Notes under the pieces: generated by a model
Database searches by the model: none
What the model saw: only the letters and a program-made list of their open reading frames with translations
Told to the model about the DNA's origin: nothing
Shown: positions 16,470-23,703 of the stretch, piece by piece
How the letters are laid out: each line of letters begins with the position of its first letter
How positions within the stretch are numbered: the stretch's first letter is position 1
Origin: DATGFK01 sp040007395
GTDB lineage: Bacteria > Chloroflexota > Anaerolineae > Aggregatilineales > UBA2796
Assembly: GCA_040007395.1 (NCBI GenBank)
Contig: JBDTVG010000217.1
Location: 25,047-89,046 of the forward strand
Length of the DNA stretch: 64,000 bases
Reading direction: 5' to 3'
Translations under genes and position numbers: made by a program

Positions 16470-16748
16470 ATGAATCAAGAACACCAAACACGCGCTTACG
16501 CGGCGTTGGGTTTAGCGGGGCAAATGGGCTGCCTGATCACTATTCTGGTGCTTGGGGCGCTTTTTGCTGGTATCTGGATTGACCGCACGTTTAACACGCA
16601 TAAGATCGCCATTCTGGTGTGTGTCGCGGCTAGCGTACCAGTCACTTTATTCCTGTCAATAACCTTGACTCAGCGTCTGATCAAACGCATCATTCCGCCT
16701 GATAAGCCTGTAACCCGGGTTATTCCACCCGGTGAGCAAGACAATTGA
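16470..16748 (+). CDS. atpZ: AtpZ/AtpI-type ATP synthase accessory membrane protein
   Basis: This is a 92-residue membrane protein with two hydrophobic helices (GCLITILVLGALFAGIWI and IAILVCVAASVPVTLFLSIT) joined by a short DRTF loop. The layout and its place before atpB are those of AtpZ/AtpI proteins, which help assemble the c-ring or supply magnesium/calcium to the synthase. The AGxWxD/R pattern (AGIWIDR) agrees. The charged C-terminal tail (KRIIPPDKPVTRVIPPGEQD) is longer than usual. First gene of the F0 operon, directly behind a consensus promoter. Family assignment rests on topology and context more than on motif. Confidence 0.82.
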   Translation: MNQEHQTRAYAALGLAGQMGCLITILVLGALFAGIWIDRTFNTHKIAILVCVAASVPVTLFLSITLTQRLIKRIIPPDKPVTRVIPPGEQDN

Positions 16749-16837
16749 CTCGCATTGATTCCATAAGTTTGTGAACAAGTACACAGTATTACAGCGCGGT
16801 AGCTGCGAGTAATACCACCACAGAAGGAGGATCTTTC

Positions 16838-16888
16838 TTGACCAAACTGACCCATCTCTGTTTTAAGTCTCCTAGGAGGGTTACATGA
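16838..16888 (+). CDS. Candidate 16-residue leader peptide coupled to atpB
   Basis: A TTG at 16838 stands seven bases after AGAAGGAGG, the best ribosome-binding site in the operon. It opens a frame reading MTKLTHLCFKSPRRVT, and its TGA overlaps the atpB start as ATGA. The atpB ribosome-binding site (AGGAGG) lies inside the small frame. This is the standard arrangement for translational coupling. No comparable peptide is known to me, and translation is inferred only from the signals. Confidence 0.45.
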   Translation: MTKLTHLCFKSPRRVT

Positions 16889-18222
16889 GCGCAATAAACA
16901 GGCGCGGCTTTATAATCTTTGGAGGCTTGGTTTTCGTCACGGCAGTATTTTGTCTGTGGCTGCCCTTTTTTGCCTTGCCCAGCGCAGGCCTTGGCGTAGG
17001 GTTGCCATGGATTACACTGCCCGCCGACGTGTTGTGGGGCAACGTCCTGCCTAAAGTATTTGGCAGCGACCTTGTGAACAGCATGACTTCCTTGGCGGTA
17101 GTCGATGTTATCCTGCTCATCTTCGGTATTGTGGTGAACCGGGCCGTCTCAGCACAAGGAATAGACCGCTTCATTCCGCGTGGCCTGACCAACTTTATCG
17201 ATCTCATCGTGGAGTTCTTTTACAATCAGGCGCACAACGTTCTGGGTAAGTTCACCGGGCGGGTGCTGCCAATGGCGCTGACTGTCTTCATGTTTGTGTT
17301 GGTGGCAAACTGGATCAACCTGATCCCCGGCTTTGAAACCGTCGGGATCATCAGTTGCGCCGAACCGGGCATTGCAGGCTACCCCTTACAGGGCAATGGG
17401 CCACTGCTCAATGTCAATGGTAAGGGTCTCAAGGATCGGGCGGGTATTGTCGCGAAAGTAGCTGATTCCGAAGCCTGCGAAGCTAAGTATAACGGCACCA
17501 ACGGCAACTCGGATTTCCGCCCACCCGTTGTGCTGGCGAAAGCGCAGCGCGGCGAACATGCCGCTGGCTCTGGCGATAAAGAAGTCCCAGCCGCCACCAA
17601 AGAGAGTGGCTTCCTTGCGCCAACGACTAACATGGGAACAACCGAGACATTGGTGGTCAATAAGATCACCGATGCAAGTACGGCAAAAGCCGAAACGGGC
17701 GCAAACGCCGAACTGTTCAACGTTATCCCGTACTTCCGCCAATTGGCAACCGACCTGAACATGCCGCTGGCGTTGGCGATCATCGTGTTCTTCACGGTGC
17801 AAATCTGGGGTATCGGCGCACTCGGTGGTTCGTACTTCTTCAAGTTCTTCAATATCCCGGCACTTGGCAATATCAGCAAGAATCCGATGGGTGTGATGGA
17901 CTTCGTCGTCGGTATCGTAGACATCATCTCTGAGCTATCGCGACTTATCTCACTGAGCTTCCGACTTCTGGGCAATATCTTTGCTGGCGGTGTGCTGCTG
18001 GCAGTCATGACGTTCCTAGTTGCCGGTGTGCTACCGTTCATCTTCAGCGGTCTGGAACTATTCGTGGGTCTCATTCAGGCTTACGTGTTCGCAACCCTGA
18101 CGATTATGTACGCTTCACAAGCTATGTTTGCACATCACAGCGAGGACGAACACGATTCGGAGCACGAAGCGGCGGCGGCTCATGCCCCAGCGCCGACGGC
18201 CCAACCTGTGGACGTTCCCTGA
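16885..18222 (+). CDS. atpB: F0F1 ATP synthase subunit a with a large central insertion
   Basis: Subunit a forms the two half-channels beside the c-ring. The C-terminal half is canonical: ELSRLISLSFRLLGNIFAGG holds the essential arginine (Arg360), followed by the last two helices ending VFATLTIMYAS. The N-terminal half has the NWINLIPG block (from about residue 141) that normally leads directly to the next helix. Here about 125 hydrophilic residues (roughly 150-277, rich in Ala, Thr, Asn and Lys, two cysteines) are inserted before NMPLALAIIVFF. This raises the length to 445 aa against the usual 230-300. The end is a His/Asp/Glu/Pro-rich tail. The ATG at 16885 overlaps the stop codon of the small upstream frame. 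Confidence 0.93.
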   Translation: MSAINRRGFIIFGGLVFVTAVFCLWLPFFALPSAGLGVGLPWITLPADVLWGNVLPKVFGSDLVNSMTSLAVVDVILLIFGIVVNRAVSAQGIDRFIPRGLTNFIDLIVEFFYNQAHNVLGKFTGRVLPMALTVFMFVLVANWINLIPGFETVGIISCAEPGIAGYPLQGNGPLLNVNGKGLKDRAGIVAKVADSEACEAKYNGTNGNSDFRPPVVLAKAQRGEHAAGSGDKEVPAATKESGFLAPTTNMGTTETLVVNKITDASTAKAETGANAELFNVIPYFRQLATDLNMPLALAIIVFFTVQIWGIGALGGSYFFKFFNIPALGNISKNPMGVMDFVVGIVDIISELSRLISLSFRLLGNIFAGGVLLAVMTFLVAGVLPFIFSGLELFVGLIQAYVFATLTIMYASQAMFAHHSEDEHDSEHEAAAAHAPAPTAQPVDVP

Positions 18223-18268
18223 ATTTCGCTTAACGCTTAACTACTCTGACATAGGAGGATTTCCCTAA

Positions 18269-18511
18269 ATGGATAATGCAGGTTTCATCACTGGTATGAA
18301 GGCAGTCGGCGCAGGACTCGCCATGGTCGGCGCTCTGGGTGCAGGTATCGGTATCGGACAGGTCGTGAACGGTGCGCTGCAAGCGATGGGACGTAACCCT
18401 GACGCGGCTGGCCTGATCCAGACCAACATGATTCTCGGTATCGTCTTTGCGGAAACCATCGCGATCTACGCGCTGGTGGTCGCTCTCATCGTTCTGTTCG
18501 TTCTGGGCTAA
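18269..18511 (+). CDS. atpE: F0F1 ATP synthase subunit c
   Basis: This 80-residue hairpin protein forms the rotor ring. Helix 1 is glycine-rich (GALGAGIGIGQVVNGALQAM), the polar loop is GRNPDAAG, and helix 2 carries the ion-binding carboxylate Glu62 in FAETIAIY. The ribosome-binding site TAGGAGG lies ten bases before ATG 18269. It sits 46 bp after atpB and 16 bp before the b-delta fusion gene. The ion is probably H+: when the RNP loop is aligned with sodium-type c subunits, the sodium glutamine is not in register. Confidence 0.96.
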   Translation: MDNAGFITGMKAVGAGLAMVGALGAGIGIGQVVNGALQAMGRNPDAAGLIQTNMILGIVFAETIAIYALVVALIVLFVLG

Positions 18512-18527
18512 TCATCAGGAGGTCCCG

Positions 18528-19229
18528 TTGGAAAAATTAGGTATCAACGGCGGGTTCCTACTCGCCCAAATTTTCAACTTCCTGATCCTTTTCGGGTTGT
18601 TGTCCATGCTCGCTTGGAAACCCCTCATCAAGGCGCTGGAAACCCGCCGCGAAAAGATCGCGAAGGGGCTAGAAGATGCTCGTGCTGCGGAATTGGCTCG
18701 TGCCAATGCCGAGCGTGAGGCGCAGAAGTATATGGAACTGCGCCGCGCCGAAGCCAACCGTCTGATCGAAGATGGTCGGGTACGTGGCGAGGAACAGTCC
18801 AGAGTAGTGCTTGAAGAAGCCAACCACGCTGCTGAGGACATTCGCGTGCGGGCGCGTGCCGAAGCCGAAGAAGAGCGCAATTCGCTTCTCGGTGAAGTCC
18901 GTACACAGGTTGCCCAGATGGCATTGGCGGCTGCTGAACGGGTCATCGCACAATCGCTGGATGCTAAGAAGTCTCAAGCGATTATCACCGACTTCTTCAC
19001 CAAAGTCCCTGAGGGTGTAAGCAACCTCGGTGATGACGTTGAAGTAACCAGCGCTCTGCCCCTTAGCGATGCCGAAATCTCCAGCATCGCCCAGCAGATC
19101 GGCGCAAGCAATGTGTCGAATCGGGTTGACCCGTCTATTCTGGGCGGCATAATCCTGCGTGCGGGGGATCGCGTGGTGGACGCAAGCGTCCGCAGCAACT
19201 TGCAAGGCTTGGCTGCCCAGATCCGCTAG
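18528..19229 (+). CDS. ATP synthase b-delta fusion (subunit b with the delta C-terminal domain)
   Basis: Residues 1-30 form the single membrane helix of subunit b (LLAQIFNFLILFGLLSMLAW). A long charged coiled coil follows to about residue 155 (KPLIKALETRREKI.. to AAAERVIAQSL), as in b. The last 70 residues are not b: VTSALPLSDAEISSIAQQIG and VDPSILGGIILRAGDRVVDASVR are the C-terminal domain of subunit delta (OSCP). The N-terminal helical bundle of delta, which binds F1, is missing, so this is not the full AtpFH seen in mycobacteria. The start is TTG 18528 with AGGAGG five bases before; the earlier ATG in frame lies inside atpE. A strong terminator follows, so no atpA, G, D or C gene belongs to this operon. 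Confidence 0.9.
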   Translation: MEKLGINGGFLLAQIFNFLILFGLLSMLAWKPLIKALETRREKIAKGLEDARAAELARANAEREAQKYMELRRAEANRLIEDGRVRGEEQSRVVLEEANHAAEDIRVRARAEAEEERNSLLGEVRTQVAQMALAAAERVIAQSLDAKKSQAIITDFFTKVPEGVSNLGDDVEVTSALPLSDAEISSIAQQIGASNVSNRVDPSILGGIILRAGDRVVDASVRSNLQGLAAQIR

Positions 19230-19265
19230 GATCTGCGATAGCTAATCCAGTACATCCGTAAAATA

Positions 19266-19309
19266 AAGCGCCGTGAGTTATGTGACCTAACATGACTTAC
19301 GGCGCTTTT
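19266..19309 (+). terminator. Intrinsic terminator of the F0 operon
   Basis: Arms AAAGCGCCGTGAGTTATGT and ACATGACTTACGGCGCTTTT form a long stem with two G-U pairs around a loop of about five bases, with a T-run on the 3' side. It starts 36 bases after the b-delta stop codon. Confidence 0.92.
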
Positions 19310-19336
19310 GATTCGCTACGAGTTGGTTGACCTATT

Positions 19337-19405
19337 CGCGGACAGGGCAAGCCCTGTCCCTACGAAATACGGTTTGGCGGTAGGGACAATGCTTGCGTTG
19401 TCCGC
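19337..19405. repeat. Family A intergenic palindromic repeat
   Basis: Complete two-part unit: CGGACAGGGCAAGCCCTGTC, CCTACGAAATACGGTTTGG linker, then GTAGGGACAATGCTTGCGTTG and TCCGC. It lies between the F0 terminator and the end of tatD. Confidence 0.75.
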
Positions 19406-19433
19406 TGAATTTCTTTCATCATACAGGGTGAGG

Positions 19434-20219
19434 CTATATAAGCCCAAAGAGCCGTTCGGCGTTGTGGGTCGTTGCCGTTTCAACCGCTTCGATAGGCAAA
19501 TTACGCAGTACGGCGAACCGTTCGGCGGTATAGCGCACATAGGCGGGTTCGTTGCGTTTGCCCCGGAAAGGGGTAGGAGTCAGGAATGGGCCGTCGGTTT
19601 CGACCACGACCCGATCCAGCGGTACAGCGGCGGCAATCGAGCGTAGATCGTCGGCGTTCTTATAGGTGATTGGCCCAGTAAAGCCCAGATAAAAACCGAG
19701 TGCAATCGCTTGTTGGGCAATGGCACGCGGCGCAGAAAACGAGTGCAGCACGCCGGGACGCGCTCGCAAAGACTCAGGCAGCGTTGGTATCCAGCTTGCC
19801 AACACTGCCATCACATCTTCGCTAGCCTCGCGATTGTGAATGATCACCGGGAGTTCGAGTCGGGCAGCAAGGGCTAACTGCGCCTCAAATGCAATGCGCT
19901 GCTGATCTTTGGGACTCGACTCGCGGTAGTAGTCCAGACCGATCTCGCCAATCGCAACGACTTTGGGCTGGGCGGCTTGCGACTCTACCGCCGCCAGATC
20001 CGCCGCAGTATACGTGCTGGTGCTGTTCGGATGGATACCCACCGCCACATACACGCCGGGATACTGCGTGGCAAGCTGTAGTGCGTTTGCGCCCGTCTCT
20101 ATATCTACCGCTGGATTGATAATCCGGGTCACGCCCGCTGCTGCTGCCCGTGCAATGACCTCGGCAAGATCCGTGTCGTAGCTGTCAAAATTGAGATGGC
20201 AGTGGGTGTCGATCAACAT
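19434..20219 (-). CDS. tatD: TatD family metal-dependent deoxyribonuclease
   Basis: This is a 261-residue TIM-barrel hydrolase of the TatD family, with 3'-5' DNase activity in characterised members. Metal ligands are seen in the opening DTHCHLNF (HxH), GEIGLDYYR (glutamate), PVIIHNREA and GVLHSFSA (histidines), and VVETDGPFLTP (aspartate). It ends with the family pattern PAYVRYTAERFAVLRN followed by TTHNAERLFGL. ATG 20219 (MLIDTHCHL) is chosen; an in-frame GTG three codons earlier is also possible, and neither has a good ribosome-binding site. Last gene of a minus-strand group with gmd and rmd. Confidence 0.93.
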   Translation of the reverse strand: MLIDTHCHLNFDSYDTDLAEVIARAAAAGVTRIINPAVDIETGANALQLATQYPGVYVAVGIHPNSTSTYTAADLAAVESQAAQPKVVAIGEIGLDYYRESSPKDQQRIAFEAQLALAARLELPVIIHNREASEDVMAVLASWIPTLPESLRARPGVLHSFSAPRAIAQQAIALGFYLGFTGPITYKNADDLRSIAAAVPLDRVVVETDGPFLTPTPFRGKRNEPAYVRYTAERFAVLRNLPIEAVETATTHNAERLFGLI

Positions 20220-20249
20220 AGGCCGCACGCATCAGGCATACGATACGCC

Positions 20250-21221
20250 TTAGCCTCCGTTGCTCAACAGCTTGATGTCGGCATCGACCATCGTATGGAT
20301 CAACTCGGTAAAGGTCACAGATGGCTCCCAACCAAGTACCTGTCCGGCCTTTGCTGGATCACCGACTAGCAGATCCACTTCGGCAGGGCGCATGAAGGCG
20401 GGATCTTGAACCACGTACTTTTGCCAGTCCAGATCAACGTGGCTAAACGCGGTTTCGACCAATTTGTGAACTGTGTTGGTTTCGCCCGTTGCCACCACAT
20501 AGTCATCGGGGCTATCCTGTTGGAGCATCAACCACATGGCCTTAACATAATCCCCGGCGAAACCCCAGTCGCGCTGCGAGTCCAGATTACCGAGGCGTAA
20601 TTCTTTTGCCATGCCCAGCTTGATACGCGCCACACCGTGCGTAACCTTGCGCGTTACGAACTCAATGCCGCGTCGAGGGCTTTCGTGATTAAACAAAATG
20701 CCGCTGCTAGCGTGCAGGTCATAGCTTTCGCGATAGTTGACCGTGATCCAGTGTCCGTAGACCTTCGCTACCCCGTAAGGACTGCGCGGGTAAAATGGGG
20801 TCGTCTCGCGCTGCGGCACTTCCTGCACTTTGCCAAAGATCTCCGAGGAGGAGGCTTGATAGAAGCGGATGTCTTGGTTGACATGCCGGATCGCATCCAA
20901 CAATCGCGTCACGCCGAGCGCGGTCACATCGCCCGTAAAGACGGGCATCTTCCACGAGGTCTGCACAAAACTTTGAGCAGCAAGGTTATAGATTTCTTCG
21001 GGATCAGATTCAATAATCGCCTGCTGCAAAGAGGTCTGGTCAAGAATGTCACCGGAAATTAGCGTAACCTGATCTTGGATATGCTTGATACGGCTGATGT
21101 TTGCTTCGGTACTTGAGCGCCGGACCAAGCCAAAGACTTGATAGCCCTTCGCTAGCAAAAACTCTGCTAGATATGAGCCGTCTTGTCCAGTGATTCCGGT
21201 GATTAAGGCACGTTTCGCCAT
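20250..21221 (-). CDS. gmd: GDP-mannose 4,6-dehydratase
   Basis: The enzyme turns GDP-D-mannose into GDP-4-keto-6-deoxy-D-mannose with a bound NADP(H). It is an extended SDR: the Rossmann loop is GITGQDGSYLAEFLLAKGY, the catalytic SSSEIFG (with Glu) is followed by YGVAKVYGHW (YxxxK), and the substrate block SPRRGIEFVTRKVTHGVARI is diagnostic of Gmd (given here in family terms: RRGxEFVTRKI). The length of 323 aa is slightly short for the family. It is 19 bp from rmd, which takes its product. Together they make GDP-D-rhamnose for surface polysaccharide. Confidence 0.95.
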   Translation of the reverse strand: MAKRALITGITGQDGSYLAEFLLAKGYQVFGLVRRSSTEANISRIKHIQDQVTLISGDILDQTSLQQAIIESDPEEIYNLAAQSFVQTSWKMPVFTGDVTALGVTRLLDAIRHVNQDIRFYQASSSEIFGKVQEVPQRETTPFYPRSPYGVAKVYGHWITVNYRESYDLHASSGILFNHESPRRGIEFVTRKVTHGVARIKLGMAKELRLGNLDSQRDWGFAGDYVKAMWLMLQQDSPDDYVVATGETNTVHKLVETAFSHVDLDWQKYVVQDPAFMRPAEVDLLVGDPAKAGQVLGWEPSVTFTELIHTMVDADIKLLSNGG

Positions 21222-21240
21222 GCAGTCAACTCCTGAATGA

Positions 21241-22215
21241 TTAAGGGGTGGAATTCGTTAATTGCGCGGTGACGTACTGCCGCCACTCGTCAAGTACGTC
21301 GCGCAGGGATTGTTCAAGCGGGATCTGCGGCTGCCAGCCAGTGCAAGCGTGTAACCGTCCATAGTCGCCCACGAGGATCGGGATTTCAACGGGGCGTAAG
21401 CGGTCGGTGGCAATCTGAACGTCAATCGGAATTTTGCTCAGGCTCAGGAGCGTATCCATGATACTTTGCATGGAGTATGCTTTGCCGCTGCACACGTTAT
21501 ACACGCCGCCTGAGTCGCCATGCGTCAATACCTCGGCATAGGCCCGCACCACATCGCGCACGTCGGTGAAGTCGCGTGCTGCCGTCAGATTACCCACATG
21601 CAAGATCGGTGTACGTAAGCCAACTTCGGCCTCGGCAATTTGCAACGCCCAGTTGGAAACCGAAAAGCGTCGGTTTTGCCCCGGCCCAATATGGTTAAAT
21701 GGGCGTACCCGGACAGTAAACAGACGATGCGCTAACGTATACTGCAAAGCCAGCATATCCTGTGCAATCTTGCTGACACTGTAAGGGCTACTGGGCGCGA
21801 AAGGTGCATCTTCGGTAAGCGGGATCTGGTCGGGCTGCACAGCGCCGTAGACTTCTGCCGAACCGACGACTAGCATTCTCGTCGAGAGCTTCAAGGTCAG
21901 AATGGCCTGAAGTAGATTCAGCGTCCCGTGAACGTTGTTGTCGATGGTTTCCCATGGGTCTTCAAAAGAGCGTGGCACAAAGGCCTGTCCTGCCAAATGA
22001 AAAATCTGATCAGGTTGGCATTCTTCCAGCAGATCGCGCACAAGGCGTGAATCGCGAAGATCGAGCACGGTTAAGTGAGGACACAACCCGATCAGTGACT
22101 CGCGTTGATCCTCGCCCGCAATCGTTCCATAGAGTGAAATATCCGGCTGTTGCTGTAAGTAAGCAAGCAAGTGTCTACCGACAAAGCCGCCTGCGCCTGT
22201 GACCAGTACCCTCAA
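21241..22215 (-). CDS. rmd: GDP-6-deoxy-4-keto-D-mannose reductase (GDP-D-rhamnose forming)
   Basis: This 324-residue extended SDR probably reduces the Gmd product to GDP-D-rhamnose. It has the nucleotide loop VTGAGGFVGRHLLAYL, the acid SAEVYG and the catalytic YSVSKIAQD (YxxxK), then RPFNHIGPGQ, a block shared by Rmd and GDP-mannose-dehydratase-like reductases. The gene order rmd-gmd supports the assignment. A GDP-fucose synthase would carry a different SKxxAE pattern and an epimerase site, which I do not see. First gene of the minus-strand group; a short non-coding stretch of 200 bp lies upstream. Confidence 0.85.
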   Translation of the reverse strand: MRVLVTGAGGFVGRHLLAYLQQQPDISLYGTIAGEDQRESLIGLCPHLTVLDLRDSRLVRDLLEECQPDQIFHLAGQAFVPRSFEDPWETIDNNVHGTLNLLQAILTLKLSTRMLVVGSAEVYGAVQPDQIPLTEDAPFAPSSPYSVSKIAQDMLALQYTLAHRLFTVRVRPFNHIGPGQNRRFSVSNWALQIAEAEVGLRTPILHVGNLTAARDFTDVRDVVRAYAEVLTHGDSGGVYNVCSGKAYSMQSIMDTLLSLSKIPIDVQIATDRLRPVEIPILVGDYGRLHACTGWQPQIPLEQSLRDVLDEWRQYVTAQLTNSTP

Positions 22216-22417
22216 GTTATCATGCCCTCCCCGTAGGCGACGGAATTATAGCGCACTTGTTACAAAATACGCATAGTATGGATGTGATCGGCAAGGCGCG
22301 GTAAAACGCGAATACCCCACCCAATGCTAAGGCTGGGCGGTCATCCTCAATGGGTGGTGCAAAATCATGCCGATATCCGTTGTTCGTTCACCACGGGTCT
22401 ACATGAGCACTTTGATA

Positions 22418-23515
22418 TTAAGTCGAACTTATCGTTACCATGCTCGCATTGCCGGAGATTTCAATATCGTAGCGCCCACTGGCTTCTTCGTAGCCTTGGC
22501 CCTGAAGCCGCAGGTCATTCCTCATACCACCGAATTCCTCACCATCGAACACAACAGCATTTGCCCACCCCATAAAGCGTACCCGCGCCGGTACGCCCGC
22601 TGGTCGGTTAATTTTAACATCCGAAGCTCCACCGCTGACTCGAAGCGGCACTGTGCCTGACGGGTTAGGCAGATACAAATCCACTGAACTCATGCCATAG
22701 CTTACGCTCAACGCCGTCAACTGGACATCGGTTAAGTCGGCAGTGATCCCTGCTGCCCCGCCACGAATTTCTATCTGCCACGGTATCGATGTGTTTAGCA
22801 CAATTTCTGCGTCTTGTTGCCCCCAACTGAGCAACCATAACCGACGGCGATTTCGGATAGTGACCACGCCTTCTTCAATTTTTACCTCTGGCAGTGTGCC
22901 CTTGAAATGCGCTCGGTAGAGATCGGTCAAATCTCTATCGGCGTGCAGGTTGAGCATTGAGGCACCCGACGAAAAGATCAATCGCCCCATAGTTAGATCT
23001 CCCAAGGCGATAGAAAAATCTTTCTGCACGCCTTTGGGGGCATTTCGCAATCGGGCAATCTCTTCGGTAGAAGCCCGATTACTGGATTTCAGGAAATCGA
23101 TAAGGAAGGCAAGCTGCTGGTCATCATATTTTGAGCTAATTTCGTCCCATTTATACCCGATAGAATCGAAAAGCGGGCCGATGTCGTGCATGGTCGTCTC
23201 ACTGGGACTGAGCCGAACTAGCACGCGCCGCCCATCGTTCGGGTCGTTTTCCCGGCGCACGAACCCACTCTTTTCCAGTCGATCAATCATCCCGGTAATC
23301 GCCCCTGTGGTGAGGCCAGTCAACTCAGCAAGCTGACCGGCGGTTGAGGGTCCTGTGATTTCCAGAATATCGATAACCTGAAGGTCAGTGGCATTCATAC
23401 CGAGATGTGCAGCCGCAGCACGAAAAAAGAACGCGCCGAGACTGTGCGATTCCCGAATCTCCCGCAGAAAGTTTGCGATCAGTTTTTCGCGGGACTCAGA
23501 AGAACTACTTGACAA
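22418..23515 (-). CDS. MarR-type regulator fused to a beta-rich C-terminal domain
   Basis: Residues 20-150 are a MarR winged helix: STAGQLAELTGLTTGAITGM is the recognition helix region and ENDPNDGRRVLVRLSP the beta wing. Instead of ending there (MarR proteins are about 150 aa), the protein continues to 365. The added part (from about 175) is made of short strands with repeating SGGASDVKI, GNASMVTI and RGGAAGITADL phrases. This resembles the beta-helical or adhesin-like folds of LiaF/DUF2807-type domains. It has no membrane segment, so it may bind a ligand inside the cell. It is divergent from an ABC exporter, with operator-like palindromes between, and is inferred to control it and itself. 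Confidence 0.85.
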   Translation of the reverse strand: MSSSSSESREKLIANFLREIRESHSLGAFFFRAAAAHLGMNATDLQVIDILEITGPSTAGQLAELTGLTTGAITGMIDRLEKSGFVRRENDPNDGRRVLVRLSPSETTMHDIGPLFDSIGYKWDEISSKYDDQQLAFLIDFLKSSNRASTEEIARLRNAPKGVQKDFSIALGDLTMGRLIFSSGASMLNLHADRDLTDLYRAHFKGTLPEVKIEEGVVTIRNRRRLWLLSWGQQDAEIVLNTSIPWQIEIRGGAAGITADLTDVQLTALSVSYGMSSVDLYLPNPSGTVPLRVSGGASDVKINRPAGVPARVRFMGWANAVVFDGEEFGGMRNDLRLQGQGYEEASGRYDIEISGNASMVTISST

Positions 23516-23529
23516 TTGTTACACCTTCG

Positions 23530-23592
23530 CTTAGGATTGAATATATCTTAGTTGCTAAGATTAATTCCGGATAATCATCCTTAGCAATCAAG
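23530..23592. promoter_or_regulatory. Candidate MarR operators: CTTAG-N3-CTAAG palindrome and a second copy
   Basis: A perfect palindrome ATCTTAG TTG CTAAGAT lies at 23545-23561. A second, looser copy (CTTAGCAATCAAG) lies at 23580-23592, its centre 33 bp away, or three helical turns. A half-site CTTAG starts at 23530. All are between the divergent MarR-fusion and exporter genes. Confidence 0.7.
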
Positions 23593-23634
23593 ACAACCAA
23601 ATTGTACCACAGAATTTGCTACGGGAGAAAGTCA

Positions 23635-23703
23635 ATGTTATCGAAACGTTGGAAGGATCTGCGTAGTCTCTACACTACGAATGTGAAGGAGTTGGAGTCA
23701 TGA
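23635..23703 (+). CDS. Candidate 22-residue leader peptide coupled to the ABC exporter
   Basis: ATG 23635 follows GGGAGA by about eight bases and opens MLSKRWKDLRSLYTTNVKEL followed by ES. Its TGA overlaps the ATPase start codon as ATGA. The ribosome-binding site of the ATPase (GGAG) lies inside the small frame. The arrangement repeats that before atpB. Coding is inferred from the signals; there is no family match. Confidence 0.45.
   Translation: MLSKRWKDLRSLYTTNVKELES

Noticed and set aside
16760..16800. Rex-type operator (TTGTGAAC..) between atpZ and the leader peptide
   Set aside because: Only half of the TTGTGAA-N4-TTCACAA dyad is present, and the position is inside an operon rather than in a promoter.
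18269..18511. Sodium-type c subunit (Gln31, Glu62-Thr63, Tyr67)
   Set aside because: The Glu-Thr and Tyr fit, but with the RNP loop aligned to sodium-type c subunits Gln31 is two positions off the sodium glutamine, and the preceding residue pattern is that of common proton types.
18447..18527. Upstream start of the b-delta fusion at 18447
   Set aside because: It lies within atpE in another frame and would put RWWSLSSFCSFWANH before the membrane helix; TTG 18528 has AGGAGG at the right distance.
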